Shown here in pieces: positions 1 to 11,150 of a stretch of DNA of 64,000 bases. The DNA is from Solen grandis (taxonomy: Eukaryota > Mollusca > Bivalvia > Adapedonta > Solenidae), in the NCBI GenBank assembly GCA_021229015.1, contig CM037789.1, positions 31,420,036-31,484,035 on the forward strand. Direction: 5' to 3'. The stretch's first letter is position 1. Every line of letters starts with the position of its first letter. The notes below the pieces were generated by a model that was not told the DNA's origin, ran no database searches, and saw only the letters and a list, made by a program, of their open reading frames with translations. Position numbers and translations under genes: made by a program.

Positions 1-737
1 AATCATCCTCTGTCTCAGTTTCTCATTATCATCTTTATAATAACTATATTTCAGACTTGAGACTCATAGTCAACGGTTTTTGAAATTCAAGACACAATGA
101 TCACTTGATCTCAAAGGATCGTCATGCTCAATAGATTGTATACGACTGTTATCATGGATTAATACTAAGTCAAGGGCAGATGGCTCTTGGTTTATTCTTA
201 ATCTAGTACGCTCATCTACAATCTGCTCAAGATAATAATCCTTTGAATATTCTAGAAATTGTATACCTATCTCATCTTTTCCTTGCCATTTAACCAGTCT
301 GTCTTCGGGAGATTAAAATTCCCTGTGATAAGTATCTGATTGTATTTATCTTCCAGTTTAATAACTTCGCGTAGCATACCATTAAGCTTATTCAGATTTA
401 TGATATCAGAGGATGGACTCTTATACATAGAGCTAATCAAAAATTTCTCATTTTCTAATAAATTAATCTTTATCCACACACTTTCCGTGAAATCAGTGTC
501 TATTTTCACTTCAACAGGTTTTAAGCGAGTTTTGACATAGATGGACTCTCCCGACCTCCATCAGGTATATTATTAGGGAATATTTCATAACCTTGTATAG
601 AGAATTCAGTTTAACTCATTTTATATCTGGAGTGCTTTAGTAGTACCTCCGTCACCATCATAATTTTAGGTGCTGAATCATAGTTACTTATATATCTCAA
701 TTTCAGCTCATCAAATAAGCTATCAGCATTTGTATAT
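1..737 (-). mobile_element. LINE endonuclease-domain relic, runs off left edge
   Basis: Read on the minus strand, several frames give pieces of an endonuclease/exonuclease/phosphatase domain as found at the N-terminus of non-LTR retrotransposon polyproteins. About 540-737 gives an N-terminal part including 'KIMMVTEVLLKHSRYK' and 'GYEIFPNNIPDGGR'. 267-509 gives 'SSMYKSPSSD' and 'QILITGNFNLPKTDW', where the family has a catalytic GDFN and this copy reads GNFN. 1-250 gives 'DERTRLRINQEPSALDLVL' and ends with an SDHC-like motif. The reading frame changes at least twice and stops interrupt it, so this is a dead copy. The reverse transcriptase of this copy would lie to the left of base 1. Confidence 0.75.
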
Positions 738-752
738 TAACAGCTTAGTTCT

Positions 753-1254
753 TTAAAACATACTGGAAGTGACTCTGTCACTCGAAATACTCTTTAAATG
801 CTTGCCACTACTAACATTTTTAACATTAAATAACGAATTTACAGTCTTATGTACATAAAGGTTACCTCTGTTTACATCTCCTTTAGTATGCGGACTCTTA
901 CTGTTCGTCTGGCCCACGGAGGGCGGGCTCTTACCACCTGAACTTTCCCGACTTCTCTTTCTCCTTCTTTTCATTCGCCTCCTCCAATTTCTCTTTGTTC
1001 ATCTCCCTTTCCTCTTTTCTCATATTGTGGGTGATTCCATTTCCATAGAACTTGACACCCATTTCTTATGACTTCAGGTGAGATGTTTTCATGAATGATT
1101 TCTTGCTGTCAGTATCAATCCATACGACTTTCATCGGCCTTGGTTTTCCAGTTTCATCTGCTTTATCACCAGTAGGTTCCACATGGGTACAAATTCTTGT
1201 AATACTGACAATGTGAGAACAATCTGCATAGATAAATTCAGATAAGTCAGACAT
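753..1254 (-). other. Possible LINE ORF1 remnant (unrecognised)
   Basis: Two short open stretches on the minus strand, 1066-1254 and 753-974, lie directly upstream of the endonuclease relic. The first is acidic at its start and contains 'ICTHVEPTGDKADE'; the second is very basic at its start ('MKRRRKRSRESSGG'). The position just 5' of an endonuclease domain is where a LINE first ORF or linker would sit. I do not recognise a domain, so this is inferred from position only. Confidence 0.25.
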
Positions 1255-1261
1255 TCTTCAT

Positions 1262-2130
1262 TATATATTGTATTCTCCAGACGCTATCGAATTCTTGTTT
1301 GAAGTCTACAAAACAAAAGAGTAATTTCTTTTTTATCAGAGTTAACAATGTCTATAAGACTTTTAAGAATAAATAAGTAATCAGTTGTCGATAAGTTTTT
1401 CCTAAATCCTGCTTGAACTTCTTGTATAGTATTGTACTTGTTGGCATAATCATTTAATCTATTGTTAATTATACTTGTAAATAGTTTTCCCAGGCAGCTT
1501 AGTAACGTTTAAGGCCTATAAATTTCTGCTGATTTCGGATCACCGTTGTTTTTTAAATATTGGTTTAATAATACCTATTGTCCAGTTCGTTCTCAGGTAT
1601 AATACCTTGATCAAATATTAAATTAAATATGTTTTCATATACTGGTAGAAGTAAATGCGCGGATCTTTTTATTTATTCATTTACGATATTATCTACTCCA
1701 AAGGCCTTGTTATTTTGCAGATTTTTAATTACTGATGAGATTTCTTCCCGTGTAAATGGTACATTAATTTCATTATTCAATTCGTCCTCAATGTCATCTT
1801 ATTTCCGTGCGCTCTTCTCAATGTTATTTTCGTTAACACTTTTAAAGCATTTATATAGTTCAGATAACGGTGCCGTTTCTTCACGTATTTTATTATTTGT
1901 ATTTTTTTATTCATTTTTAACATATTTTTAAAGAATGGTGTTTTATACTTGTTATATGTTTCCTTTGTCTTATGATATATTAAATTTTTTTTTTTTGAAC
2001 ATTTTTTTTATTTATTTTCGTTAGTAATTGTTGTGAGGCTTGTTATTATTTCCTCTGTTTTGACTGTATCAAAATTGCTAATGAGTAAGTCCGATTTTTT
2101 TGTTATCTCAGCTGTTTGTGATCATCGGTT
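1262..2130 (-). mobile_element. LINE reverse-transcriptase relic
   Basis: Minus-strand translation gives the early part of a non-LTR reverse transcriptase in broken frames. Near 1640-1800 it reads 'INVPFTREEISSVIKNLQNN' and a 'KAFGVDNI' segment. Near 1540-1640 it reads 'FNLIFDQGIIPE'. Near 1270-1400 it reads 'LLFCFVDFK' and a DSVW-like end, which is the motif A region. Several in-frame stops and frame changes are present. The fragment ends just after motif A, beside the sequence at 1254. Because endonuclease precedes reverse transcriptase in these elements, this piece cannot be the downstream part of the endonuclease copy at 1-737. Confidence 0.7.
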
Positions 2131-2654
2131 TAACATTTTCTATTTATTTTGATTTTCCTTTGTTTTAGTATTTAATTCTAAACAAACTGAACAGTGTATG
2201 TCCCAAAAGAGATAACAAAAATCATGAACATGACAGTAATTTAATGCAGTGCTGGTTCCCCTGCATGTAGGAGGGGGAAATTGTTGCCCTATTCTACCAT
2301 TGATGGTATTTTTTTTTCTACAAAATTCAATCAATTGTTTTCCATAGTAGTTAACAGGGTTGTTGATGTCTTTGTAAAGGAATATAACATATAATAAAAT
2401 TATTAAATATGTTCTCTTCGTCGGTATAAAGATCAAACGAAGAGCATACATTTTGATTAAAAATCACTATGATATGTAAATTTAGTAAAGTCACACAAAT
2501 TTCCACATCTTGAATTGAAATAGCTCATTGAAAAATAGTCTAACTATTCGTATGAATAGTCTGACAGCTTTGTTGCAGTTGATGTTCGAATACCATTCCT
2601 GACAAAGACTCTGATTCCCCGTGGCTGTGAATCTGTTGTCCTCCATGGTTGCTA
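2131..2654. other. Intergenic, nothing recognised
   Basis: This AT-rich stretch has no ORF with recognisable similarity and no clear repeat. One minus-strand open frame at 2140-2451 is low-complexity in character and looks like chance. Confidence 0.5.
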
Positions 2655-3528
2655 TGTGTTGTCTTTTTCAATAATGTCTTGTCCGGAGATTTTAAGGCTG
2701 GTGATAGTTGGTTCATGTATCAATGACTTGAAGACGATATGTCGCGAACAAATGATTCCGGAAACAGCATTTTTAGCAGTGTTATTGCCCTTCGTTAAAA
2801 GGTTTTGTCCAGGCCACAGCATAATCACTTCATTTTTAAGATTAAAAAACACATCTTATTTTCTGAATGCCTGTACCGTGACAAAAACTTTCTGAGTTAC
2901 ACTAAAACACGACATTTCCTCGTTAAATTTATTTGAAATTGTGATAATTTTCATTTTAATTATTCGTAACCATAATTTAGAGAAATTGCTCTTATCAATG
3001 GGATATTACTTATTTACTCCTGATGGCATCTATGAAATAATACCATGACTTGGAGATAAAGGTGAATGAGAGATCATATCAGTAACCCTACTGGTCACAC
3101 CAGTGCGTACTGTTATCTGCATATCAGAATTTGTGGAAAGTTGGGGCTTAATATTCCGTAGGTTCAAAGTCCTAAATAATTTAAACGCAAATCGAACACA
3201 CCCCAAATGTGCCTCTGCAATTTTGCACTAGAATAACATAAGTCATCATCATCATTTATATATACCTTTATTACAAGAAAAAGAAATAGGATTAACTCAA
3301 AAGCAAGCAAGGAGTTTGGTGTTCCTTCGGACTTGGAGAACGTTCACAACTTTTCTGTCAGCGAGAGAGTCATCTGTCGCGTGCAGAAAGTGATTTTCAC
3401 GGTCGTGCATTTTAACTGGACACCGCGCGGCGTCATCGAACTTTACCCCGAGCCGGCATACACAATCAGTCTTTGTCCCATTTTGCTCTCATTTTACGGT
3501 AGCAAACGAAAGAAAAACGGCGTCGAAT

Positions 3529-4700
3529 ATGCCAGCCAAGGAACTCTTCCAGCACTTACTGACAAATGTCAGACCAGTCAACTATGACATAAAGTTGAAA
3601 CCAAATTTGAAGTATTTCACTTTCGAAGGAAGTGAAGATGTCAGCGTTCAGATTAGGGGGAGGTTTTTGATGGCATGAGGTCTCATGAAAATTCAAAGAT
3701 AACATTGTTTTTGCCTTTTCTTAAACATAAGCAGGAAATAAATATTTTTTTAAAACAAAGCAGAGCTCCATGAAGTGCTCACGAGGTATGTGGTTGCCTG
3801 GTTTAAAGATTGCACAATTCCTTGCTGAAGAGAAAGCAGGTAGAAGAGATAGTTGTTTGATACAATAAAGATTGGGTTCGATACGCTAGTTCTTTTTGCG
3901 AGTAGACATCTTAGTTCTTTTGAGTGCCCACTGTACAGCATAGATACACAGGAGAAAAGTTACAAGGTAGAACCAGTACTGAATATACTCCTGAGTTCCC
4001 ATAGCAGTACCACTATGCCGAAATGAAATGTAGCAAAGTAATTAAATGTTTGAGTGAGATGGAACATTTCCTCCTTTATCAGGGACTGTCCGTAGGTGTC
4101 TCCCACTCAGAAATTGTGCATTTTCCCAAAATTGCTATTAACCCCTGGATAAACTTTTACTCCCCAAAGCAAAAAAAAAGAGAAAAAAAAACTGTCTGCT
4201 GACATTTTGGTTGTGGCAGTGCTTATCATATTAAAAGTCTCCGGTCATCAATTAATCTGGTTAAAAGTTATCATCATATGTTTTTGTTGCCCTATCATGA
4301 TACCAGCATTTTTCTTTTGGAAACTTTCCCTATCAGAGGCAGCCAGACCAGCAGACAACGTCCAAAATGGGACTCTACTAATGTTGATTAATTTTGCATG
4401 TCAGGAATAGCAAGTAACTGCATCACATAAAATCTAGCTCAACTGCTACTGTAAGGCAGTTACACTTGGCATATATAACGACAACATATTGAGCTTCATT
4501 TCAGATCTGCATGTCTCATGTCATCTTTTTCTTTCTTATAGGTTATAACAACTACAAATGCTGTGACCTTGAACTATATTTAGATTAAGGTCAATGAGGT
4601 CAAGTATCAGGTGGAAGGCTTATCTGATATTTCCATGGGAACCGTTTCATACAAGAAGGAGGCTGAAACAGCAACCTTTACGTTTCCACAAGATCTGACA
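3529..4700 (+). pseudogene. NPEPPS 5' fragment, copy A (exons 1-2)
   Basis: Exon 1 (3529-3651) keeps the ATG and an open frame of 41 codons starting 'MPAKELFQHLLTNVRP', close to exon 1 of the main copy at 33650. The splice donor after 'gttcag' has changed from GT to AT at 3652. Exon 2 (4542-4700) is the same length, 159 nt, as exon 2 of the main copy and has a normal acceptor and a normal GTGAGT donor. An in-frame TAG follows 'LNYI' near 4580. No exon 3 follows. This is a truncated duplicate of a puromycin-sensitive aminopeptidase gene and cannot make the enzyme. Transcription from its copied promoter is possible but not shown. Confidence 0.88.
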
Positions 4701-4746
4701 GTGAGTTGTTTTGGTCTTGTAGATAACTTATACATGCACTATTTGT

Positions 4747-4932
4747 TCGAATCCCGGTAGGGACTTCGGATTTTTCATGTGAGGAAGCCTTCCAGCTGGC
4801 TTGCGGTAGGTCGGTGGTTCTACCCTGGTACCTCTGTGTACTCGGGGTCTTCCTCCACCTGTAATTAGCTGGACGTCGCTATATGATTGAAATACTATCG
4901 CAGCGACGGTAAACCCCAATACAACAACAACA
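4747..4932 (+). mobile_element. 5'-truncated tRNA-derived SINE with target-site duplication
   Basis: The element begins within a tRNA B-box-like motif ('ttcgaatccc'), has the core 'ggaagccttccagctggctt' and 'gtaggtcggtggttctaccc', and ends in an 'acaacaacaac' tail. It is flanked by direct repeats 'actatttgt' at 4738-4746 and 4933-4941. Copy B of the duplication (near 19968) has the uninterrupted empty site. A related copy lies at 46515-46785. The core resembles a SINE family common in bivalves. Confidence 0.85.
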
Positions 4933-5339
4933 ACTATTTGTAATTGAATTTGTGCAGAGTTACTCCTTCGCATACTGGGTAAGGACGCCTCATGTGACAC
5001 ATGACTAATTTGGATAGGGGCCAAAACTTTTCATCGGCTACAAATGAATGAATCTTTAAAATAGGCATTGTAGGAATACCTGCCTGGGACTTAATCCTGT
5101 ATGTTAAAAAAATCCTACTGTCCACATGAATATCAACAAGGGTGGACACAAAGTTTGGGAACGACTCTCTTCAACTCGTTTTTTACAAATCATTAAAAAA
5201 ATGGATAAAATTTACATATGGAATCAATAAAATATACATTTCTCTTTTGGAATATACCAAAATATCGTGAAAACTTATTTCCCTATGTCTGCTTTTTCAT
5301 TTGAAATACTCGTAAATCGGCAAAAAGGACAACAACCTG

Positions 5340-5476
5340 GACAAAAAAAAGTTCAGTTTATGTGCAAACAAAAAACTTCCAATTCTATTATATGCACTAC
5401 TCTGCTTATTTTACGAGACCATGTCACTTTCTTGCCCCCTTTTAAGCATCTTTCAATACATTCTGCAAAATTGAAT
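5340..5476 (-). repeat. Orphan copy of GPCR 3' flank
   Basis: This segment matches the DNA just downstream of the GPCR at 24475, at 24350-24472. Shared strings include 'tatgtgcaaacaaaaaactt' and 'aagcatctttcaatacattc'. No GPCR coding sequence follows. At about 5477 the match stops and the sequence joins a flank that elsewhere (28715) precedes NPEPPS copy C. This looks like a deleted third GPCR copy. Confidence 0.7.
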
Positions 5477-5477
5477 C

Positions 5478-6870
5478 CGAGCACTGACGGGTATGGCCGA
5501 GTAGTTACAATTGTCGTTGAGATTTTAGAGTGATCAAATAGTTTGGTTCAAAGTGTCATATTTTCACAATTGTACTGTATAACTCATGACATTGTTCATT
5601 CTATGATTGGCTTTTATTTTTTATTTGTTTGTTTTTATCCTTCTCTTTTTGTCCTTTCTTCTGTAAGGCCGAGTTGATTAAGTGTCCACCGCGTAATCAG
5701 GAGCACATCAGTTCAATCCTCAGCAGCAAATACCAATGCCGTTAAAATGGTATTGATATATCTCATTTGTACTTGGCGCTCAGCATATAAAGAGAGTCTC
5801 AGGATTGGTTGGCCCAGTGTCAGGATAATATGACTGAGTTTGGTATCATGACATGTGTCTACGGCGTTATTCATTATTTTTGTTTCATGTAAACAAATGT
5901 CTCAAAAATGACTGAAACATTAGCAAAGAATCAATATGTAAAATTTGTCTATTCATATTGCTTTTGATTAATATTCTTCCTGCATTTTTTTAATTTGCCA
6001 AACTTTCGTTTTTACAGTACGCATTACTTTGAGAGCAACATGAGTGATGGGATGTCCGCGCACTGTAAAATCATAAATTTTCTTTGACATTAAGTATAGT
6101 TGATTATGTATCTAAGGAATGTTCGTGGATATGTTTATTCGTGGATTCCTTTTAGAGTAAACGTTTTGTCTATGTAATGAACGGTTTTCGTAGTTTTAAT
6201 ATTCGATGACAAAACCTTTCACGAAATCAACGAAAGTTAGCGTCCCACGAAACGAAAATTAATGATTTCACAGTGTATCGCGGCCATGAAGTCAAACTCC
6301 ACTCCACTGCTTCCCGAACTATTCAGTCATCTAGACTGGTTCAAAACAAACAATTTTAAGACTTCGAGATTCACGTTGAACATTTACGCAACAATTTAAC
6401 ATGAATATGATTTCTTAAAGCTGTTCAATTCCATTGGTTTCTTTGAAAATATCTAAGGATTCTTGACCAATCAAGCGATGCATTACAACTACATACGGGG
6501 CTCCACTTAGGTTGTCAAGTTCGTATCGCAAGTTGTAACTGATGAGTAGCTGTACGATTTAAATATCTGGTAGCTGAATGTAAAATCCAAGTATCTATTA
6601 ATTCGGATAGATTTTTAATTAAGTAAGAAATCAAACAATGTTAATTTCTAAAGAGAAAATAACGCTACTGTAAAAACTATCAAATATGTACCCCATATAT
6701 ACATACATGTATATTAGGGATGTGTGTACGATGTATAAAGTAACAGATAATATAATATAATCAACTTCATGAATTAATCTATATAAAAATTTCTTTTCTT
6801 GAAAGATTCCTAGATATTGATATGATCAATTTTTGTACAGGTTCGATTTTCGTTTGAACATTATTTTGAA
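5478..6870 (+). repeat. Duplicated intergenic flank (also at 28715-33280)
   Basis: It aligns with 28715-29320 and then with 32425-33280. Shared strings include 'gatcaaatagtttggttcaa', 'ttggcgctcagcatat' and 'agtaaacgttttgtctatgt'. The copy at 28715 carries a 3.1 kb insertion that this one lacks. Near 6840-6870 the similarity ends, at the point where the other copy continues into the NPEPPS first-exon region. No gene is visible. Confidence 0.8.
5665..5925 (+). mobile_element. tRNA-derived SINE (old, duplicated with flank)
   Basis: The head carries a degenerate B box near 5712 ('gttcaatcctc'). The body has the 'cttggcgctcagcatataa' core and a 'ggttggcccagtgtcaggat' segment shared with copies at 40560, 50180 and elsewhere. 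The tail reads 'gactgaaac'. The same insertion is present at 29020-29275, so it predates the segmental duplication. Confidence 0.7.
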
Positions 6871-7266
6871 CCTCCTAAAGGAAGTTGTATAATATGGGTC
6901 TGCTCTGTATACCAAGGGGTCAATATGCGTCTATATGCAGTAAAAGGGTAAATGAGACTTAATATTTAATATTCTCTTGAACCTTTTCCCCATTTCGAAG
7001 CCTCAAAAGTATAATTAAATGAGCAATTGATTGTAAACACCATACCCAAATAAATCACAATTTGCAGCAAACAAACAAACAAACAAAAAACTATTTATTT
7101 TTCGTTGTTTCTATATAAATTCTAAATGTGCTTATAAAAACTATATTTACATTCAGTTTGTTCCAGTTTGAATAATAGGAGTGTAGAGTACAAAATATTA
7201 AAATTATGCAAACCCTTTCAATTCATGTGAAATAAATTGGAGATATGTCACGTGATTATGTTAGTT

Positions 7267-8352
7267 TTTTAGCTCACCTGAGTTCAACGTGCTCATGGTG
7301 AGCTTTTGTGATCGCCTTTTGTCCGTTGTCCGTCGTCCGTGCGTGCGTGCGTCCGTCGTCAACAATTTCTTTAAACAACATCTCCTTCTAAACTACTCAC
7401 TGGATTTTGATAATACTTCACAGGAATGTTCATTATGGGACCCTTTACCAAAGTTGTTAAAATTATTTTGATTGGTCAAAAATCTAGGTCACAGGAGCTA
7501 AAAATAGATTTTAAAAATGAAAATTTTAAAAATCTTCTTCTCCGAAACCACAAGGCCTAGCCTTTTGATTTTTGGTATGTAGCATGATCTTATGATTCTC
7601 TACCAAGATTGTTCAAATTATGATTGTTCAAAATTGGCTCACTTGATTTAACATAGGCTAATATAGGAAAAAACTTGAAAAATCTTCTTCTCAGAAACCA
7701 CAAGGCATAGAGTTAAGGTACTTGGTGTAGCATTGTCTAGTGGATCTCTACCAAGTTTGTTCAAATCATGACCCTGGGGTCAAAATTGGCCTCGCCCCAG
7801 GGGTCACTGATTTAACATAGGCTAATATAGGAAAAACTTGAAAAATCTTCTTCTCAGAAACCACAAGGTCTGGGGTTTAGATATTTGATGTGCAGCATTG
7901 TCTAGTAGATCACAACCAAGTTTGTTCAAATCATGGCCCTGGGGTCAAATTTGGCCCCACCAAGGGGTCACCTGATTTTACATAGGCTAATATAGAAAAA
8001 ACTCTCGGAAACCATAGGACATAGAGTTTAGATAGTTGGTGTGTACCATTGTCTAGTCGATTCTTACCAAGTTTGTTCAAACCATGACGCTGGGGTCAAA
8101 ATTGGCCCCGCTCCAGGAATCACTTGATTTTACATAGACTTATTTTAGAGAAAAACTAGAAAAATCTTCTTCTCAAAAACCACAAGGTCTGGAGTTTAGA
8201 TATTTGGTATTTAACATGGGCTAATAGACCTCTACCAAGTTTGTTCAAATCATGACCCTGGGGTCAAAATTGGCTCTGCCCCAGGGGTCACTTGATTTTA
8301 CGTAGCCTAATGATACCAGGTGAGCGATCCAGGGCCATCATGGCCCTCTTGT
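7267..8352 (+). repeat. Repeat element with internal ~150 bp tandem units
   Basis: The element starts near 'tagctcacctga' and ends near 'aggtgagcgatccagg', so its ends are roughly inverted. After a GTCCGT/GTGCGTGC-rich microsatellite (7317-7360), five or so diverged units of about 150 bp follow. Each contains 'aatcttcttctcagaaacca', 'ctaccaagtttgttcaaat' and 'ccctggggtcaaaattggc'. No ORF of note is present. Elements with this structure are common in bivalve genomes; the mobility mechanism is not evident here. Confidence 0.75.
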
Positions 8353-9500
8353 CTGTGTTTCTGTCATGATTAAAACATCTAAATGATGTTTCATGATGAA
8401 ATGAATTCGTTCTCTAAAGTACGTACATATAATTTCCGTACTTACAAGATGTCCGACAAATTCAAGTGAAATTGATATACACTCTGATATTGCTATGCAC
8501 ACTGTAAACGAGGAAAATAAATTAAGATTTTCAAGTATATGGCAATATCATTATAAAGTCGATTTATGAAGTAGAATGAATATCAGGCGCGGAAACAGGA
8601 CCTTGGGTTGGGATTGGGGGATATGGGGGCGTAAAGATGAAAAATTCCCAAAAGAAATACGGTAGTGCCTATTACGTGGGTCGAGGTGGGGGAGGGGGTG
8701 GGGGTGGTGGCAAAATGCACTTCAATTTTAATTGTCACAGTCAATATGTAGATAAATGAATGACAAACACATCTTTTAGTGGGAGGGGAGTACGTCACTT
8801 ACGCCCCCTAAATACTCCTATGAATATTTACTCACAAAACTAAATAATTAAAATCGAGTTCATTTTTTTCTTCTGTTTTCCTGATTTACTGTAGGAAGTT
8901 ACTACTGGTAAAATAATTGCATAAAACTAAAGACTTTAAAAATATATCTAAGATACTAGAAAGTGTTTCATTGAAGCTTTAAGACACAAAATCATCTCAA
9001 AAGTCTGGTAGTTACCACAGTGGCCTGAAAGTGAAATGTTTTTCATATTGTGAGAACAATTGTAAGAAACGATGTTATTTTCACGTCCCAATGTGTCTCG
9101 AGTGTGGAAGCTCAAGTCCTATGTATTTCTTATTGTTATTTTTTTAATATGGAATTTAATCCAAGCGAGGTGAAGCCGAGCGCAGGGTTAAGTCTAGACC
9201 AATTTATGTTATGACTGATATTGACTGTTTAGGTGAGGAGTTATGGGTCTTGAATTATAAAAAAAAATGCCAGCTTTTTACTTTGTTTATACTGGCATCT
9301 GGCATCTGCAATTATTAAACAATCATCATTTTACTTATTTATACACAATGGAAATAGCAACAATATCTCAGTCGAGTTTGATTATGACCAACATTTGACT
9401 GATAGAGCTACATTTTAGGTCCTTGAAATATAAGAGTATCACACATATATTTTCCGTTTTAAACACACTTACATCTTCATTTCTTCATGAGTGCAGGCAA
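8353..9500. other. Intergenic, no gene; G-rich tract
   Basis: No coding region is supported. A G-rich tract at 8685-8710 has five or more runs of two to five G and could form a quadruplex. The rest is AT-rich and unrecognised. Confidence 0.5.
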
Positions 9501-9572
9501 TGATGCAATGTTTCTCAAGTGAACGATTTCAGGGCTATCTTGACCCTTATGTTTAAGCATCTATCAATACAT

Positions 9573-10826
9573 TCAACAAGGGCATCTTCTAAAACATCTC
9601 TGGAAAAAATACTTGCGAAAAGAACTGTTTAGAATACCATAGACCCATGGGTTGAGTCCACTATTCAGAAGATATGACCTGATACTGATTTGCAACACCA
9701 CTAGTCTTGACCCGGAAATGCTATCCCACTCCTCGGTAGGAATCGTGTGGCTCCATATTTTTATGATCAGAAATGGTAAGAAGCTGAGAAGCAAGAGTGC
9801 TGTAACGATTATCATTATAAAGGTAACCTTAAGTGTTTCGATATCCACATCTTTATAATTCGCTAATTGCTTGTTTTTTCTCGTTGAAGTCGCGTTTGAG
9901 GTTTTGTATTTGCCTGTCGTGGTATTTCCCATGATCGTCTCATTTTCCTTTTTCTGACAGAAACCGGTATCAGATTGCACTGCTAATTCCGTTAATCCTC
10001 TGTTTGATGTTTCAGCACTGTTAAATACAGCGTAATCTTTGTCGGAATCTCCGCGCCCTCTCTGTTCTGAGGGCGAAGGTTTTGTCACAGTAACCTCTTT
10101 GCTAGTTAAATTTACAGTCGGCCTAGTCTTGCTATAATAGAATAGTGCTTTCTTGTGACGAAAAATAACCTTTGCTACTCTGTAATATAGAGCGCAAACA
10201 ATCATTGCCATAATAATAAATAAAATGCTATGAACACCACTGAACGCTAGTATGTAGATTCGAAATGATGAATCCTTTTTAGATGAGCATTCGATTCCAT
10301 GTAAAGTACGATTGTATTCATTTGGTAGTGGCATTTCCACGGTGGAGTAGAATAGGAGTGCAGGCCACGACAACACCATTGAAGCGAATAGAATGACGAT
10401 GCCAATGATTTTTGCGCATTGGATTGTGATTTGTCTAGATGAGAGGCGATATATTCTGTTATAGCGATCGACTGCAATCGCAAACAATGTTAGAATTGAA
10501 CCGATGGCGACAGAATAATCAATAAAACGTATGATTTTGCATGCTTCGGCATTGTCATATGTGAAATACTTGATAACATCAACAATTTCATTTGGCATCG
10601 TTACACAGCATGCTACAATGTCGAATATCGCCAGCATGACAATGAAGAATGTGTTTGTGTTTAGTTTAGAAACAAAGCCATAGAATACGATCACCATGGT
10701 ATTGCCAATTAGACCGGAGACCATCAATAGACCGATGTAGATGACGACGGGAACCATCAGTTGAGCTCTTTCCTCACTGATCTGAGCCATCAGAAATGCA
10801 TCATCATCCGTAAAATTCCCCATCAT
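9573..10826 (-). CDS. Class A (rhodopsin-like) G-protein-coupled receptor, paralogue 1
   Basis: An uninterrupted exon encodes 417 residues from the ATG at 10826. The open frame extends eight codons upstream to 10850, but that codon is TTG and a splice-acceptor-like 'attttcag' lies directly before the region, so a 5' non-coding or short coding exon may precede it. Seven hydrophobic segments are visible. Numbered from this ATG: an N-glycosylation site NFT near residue 4, the TM1 asparagine near 42, a disulfide pair of cysteines near 96 and 180, DRY at about 120-122, the TM4 tryptophan in 'SWPALL', a long third intracellular loop rich in S/T/K, 'FLPF' in TM6 where many relatives have CWxP, and NPWVY in TM7. 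The tail ends 'CFRRCPC' and could be palmitoylated. The family binds extracellular ligands, often peptides; the ligand is unknown. A paralogue lies at 24475-25852. Confidence 0.93.
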   Translation of the reverse strand: MMGNFTDDDAFLMAQISEERAQLMVPVVIYIGLLMVSGLIGNTMVIVFYGFVSKLNTNTFFIVMLAIFDIVACCVTMPNEIVDVIKYFTYDNAEACKIIRFIDYSVAIGSILTLFAIAVDRYNRIYRLSSRQITIQCAKIIGIVILFASMVLSWPALLFYSTVEMPLPNEYNRTLHGIECSSKKDSSFRIYILAFSGVHSILFIIMAMIVCALYYRVAKVIFRHKKALFYYSKTRPTVNLTSKEVTVTKPSPSEQRGRGDSDKDYAVFNSAETSNRGLTELAVQSDTGFCQKKENETIMGNTTTGKYKTSNATSTRKNKQLANYKDVDIETLKVTFIMIIVTALLLLSFLPFLIIKIWSHTIPTEEWDSISGSRLVVLQISIRSYLLNSGLNPWVYGILNSSFRKYFFQRCFRRCPC

Positions 10827-10929
10827 AGTTCCAAGGATTGTTATGGTCAATCTGAAAATTTGTAAAGCTCATTATATACTAGGCACCAGCCATGAAGACA
10901 ACCAGTAACCATTATTTAACTAGCTCACC

Positions 10930-11022
10930 AACCGGCCATATCAGAACGTTCACCTGCCGGGCATCGAACGTTCGACCTCCCGCTCCCGAAGCGGATGCCT
11001 TAAACACTAGGTCACGGGATCG
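10930..11022 (-). mobile_element. tRNA-like SINE head
   Basis: On the minus strand the sequence has a tRNA-like order: 'gtgacctagtgtttaaggc' in the A-box position, then 'gcttcgggagcggga' and a B-box-like 'ggtcgaacgttcgatgcc'. It lacks a good acceptor stem, so it is more likely a SINE head than a working tRNA gene. Confidence 0.5.
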
Positions 11023-11150
11023 GTATGTATGTATGTATGCATACATTTAAGCACGTATATATGTCTCATAAATATATATATGGTCTTCTTATCAAATTAA
11101 AACTGTATTGCACGCATGTATGCGCGTACTTATATTTAGATATGTGTCCC

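Larger units (their letters stand above)
2655..5100 (+). repeat. Segmental duplication, NPEPPS 5' block copy A
   Basis: The block aligns by eye with 17345-20100 (copy B) and, from about 3180, with 33300-36600 (copy C). Shared landmarks are the upstream segment near 2690-2830 ('ttcatgtatcaatgacttga', also at 17400), the first-exon region at 3340-3660, intron 1 pieces near 3760-4000 and 4060-4170, and exon 2 at 4542-4700. Copy A has lost exon 3 and everything after it. Confidence 0.85.

Noticed and set aside
340..540. Plus-strand open frame of 66 codons
   Set aside because: It is the complement of the LINE endonuclease relic and has no similarity of its own.
2140..2451. Minus-strand open frame of 103 codons
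   Set aside because: Composition is low-complexity, no domain is recognisable and it is not conserved in the duplicated copies.
10827..10850. GPCR1 start at 10850
   Set aside because: That codon is TTG; the first ATG in frame is at 10826.
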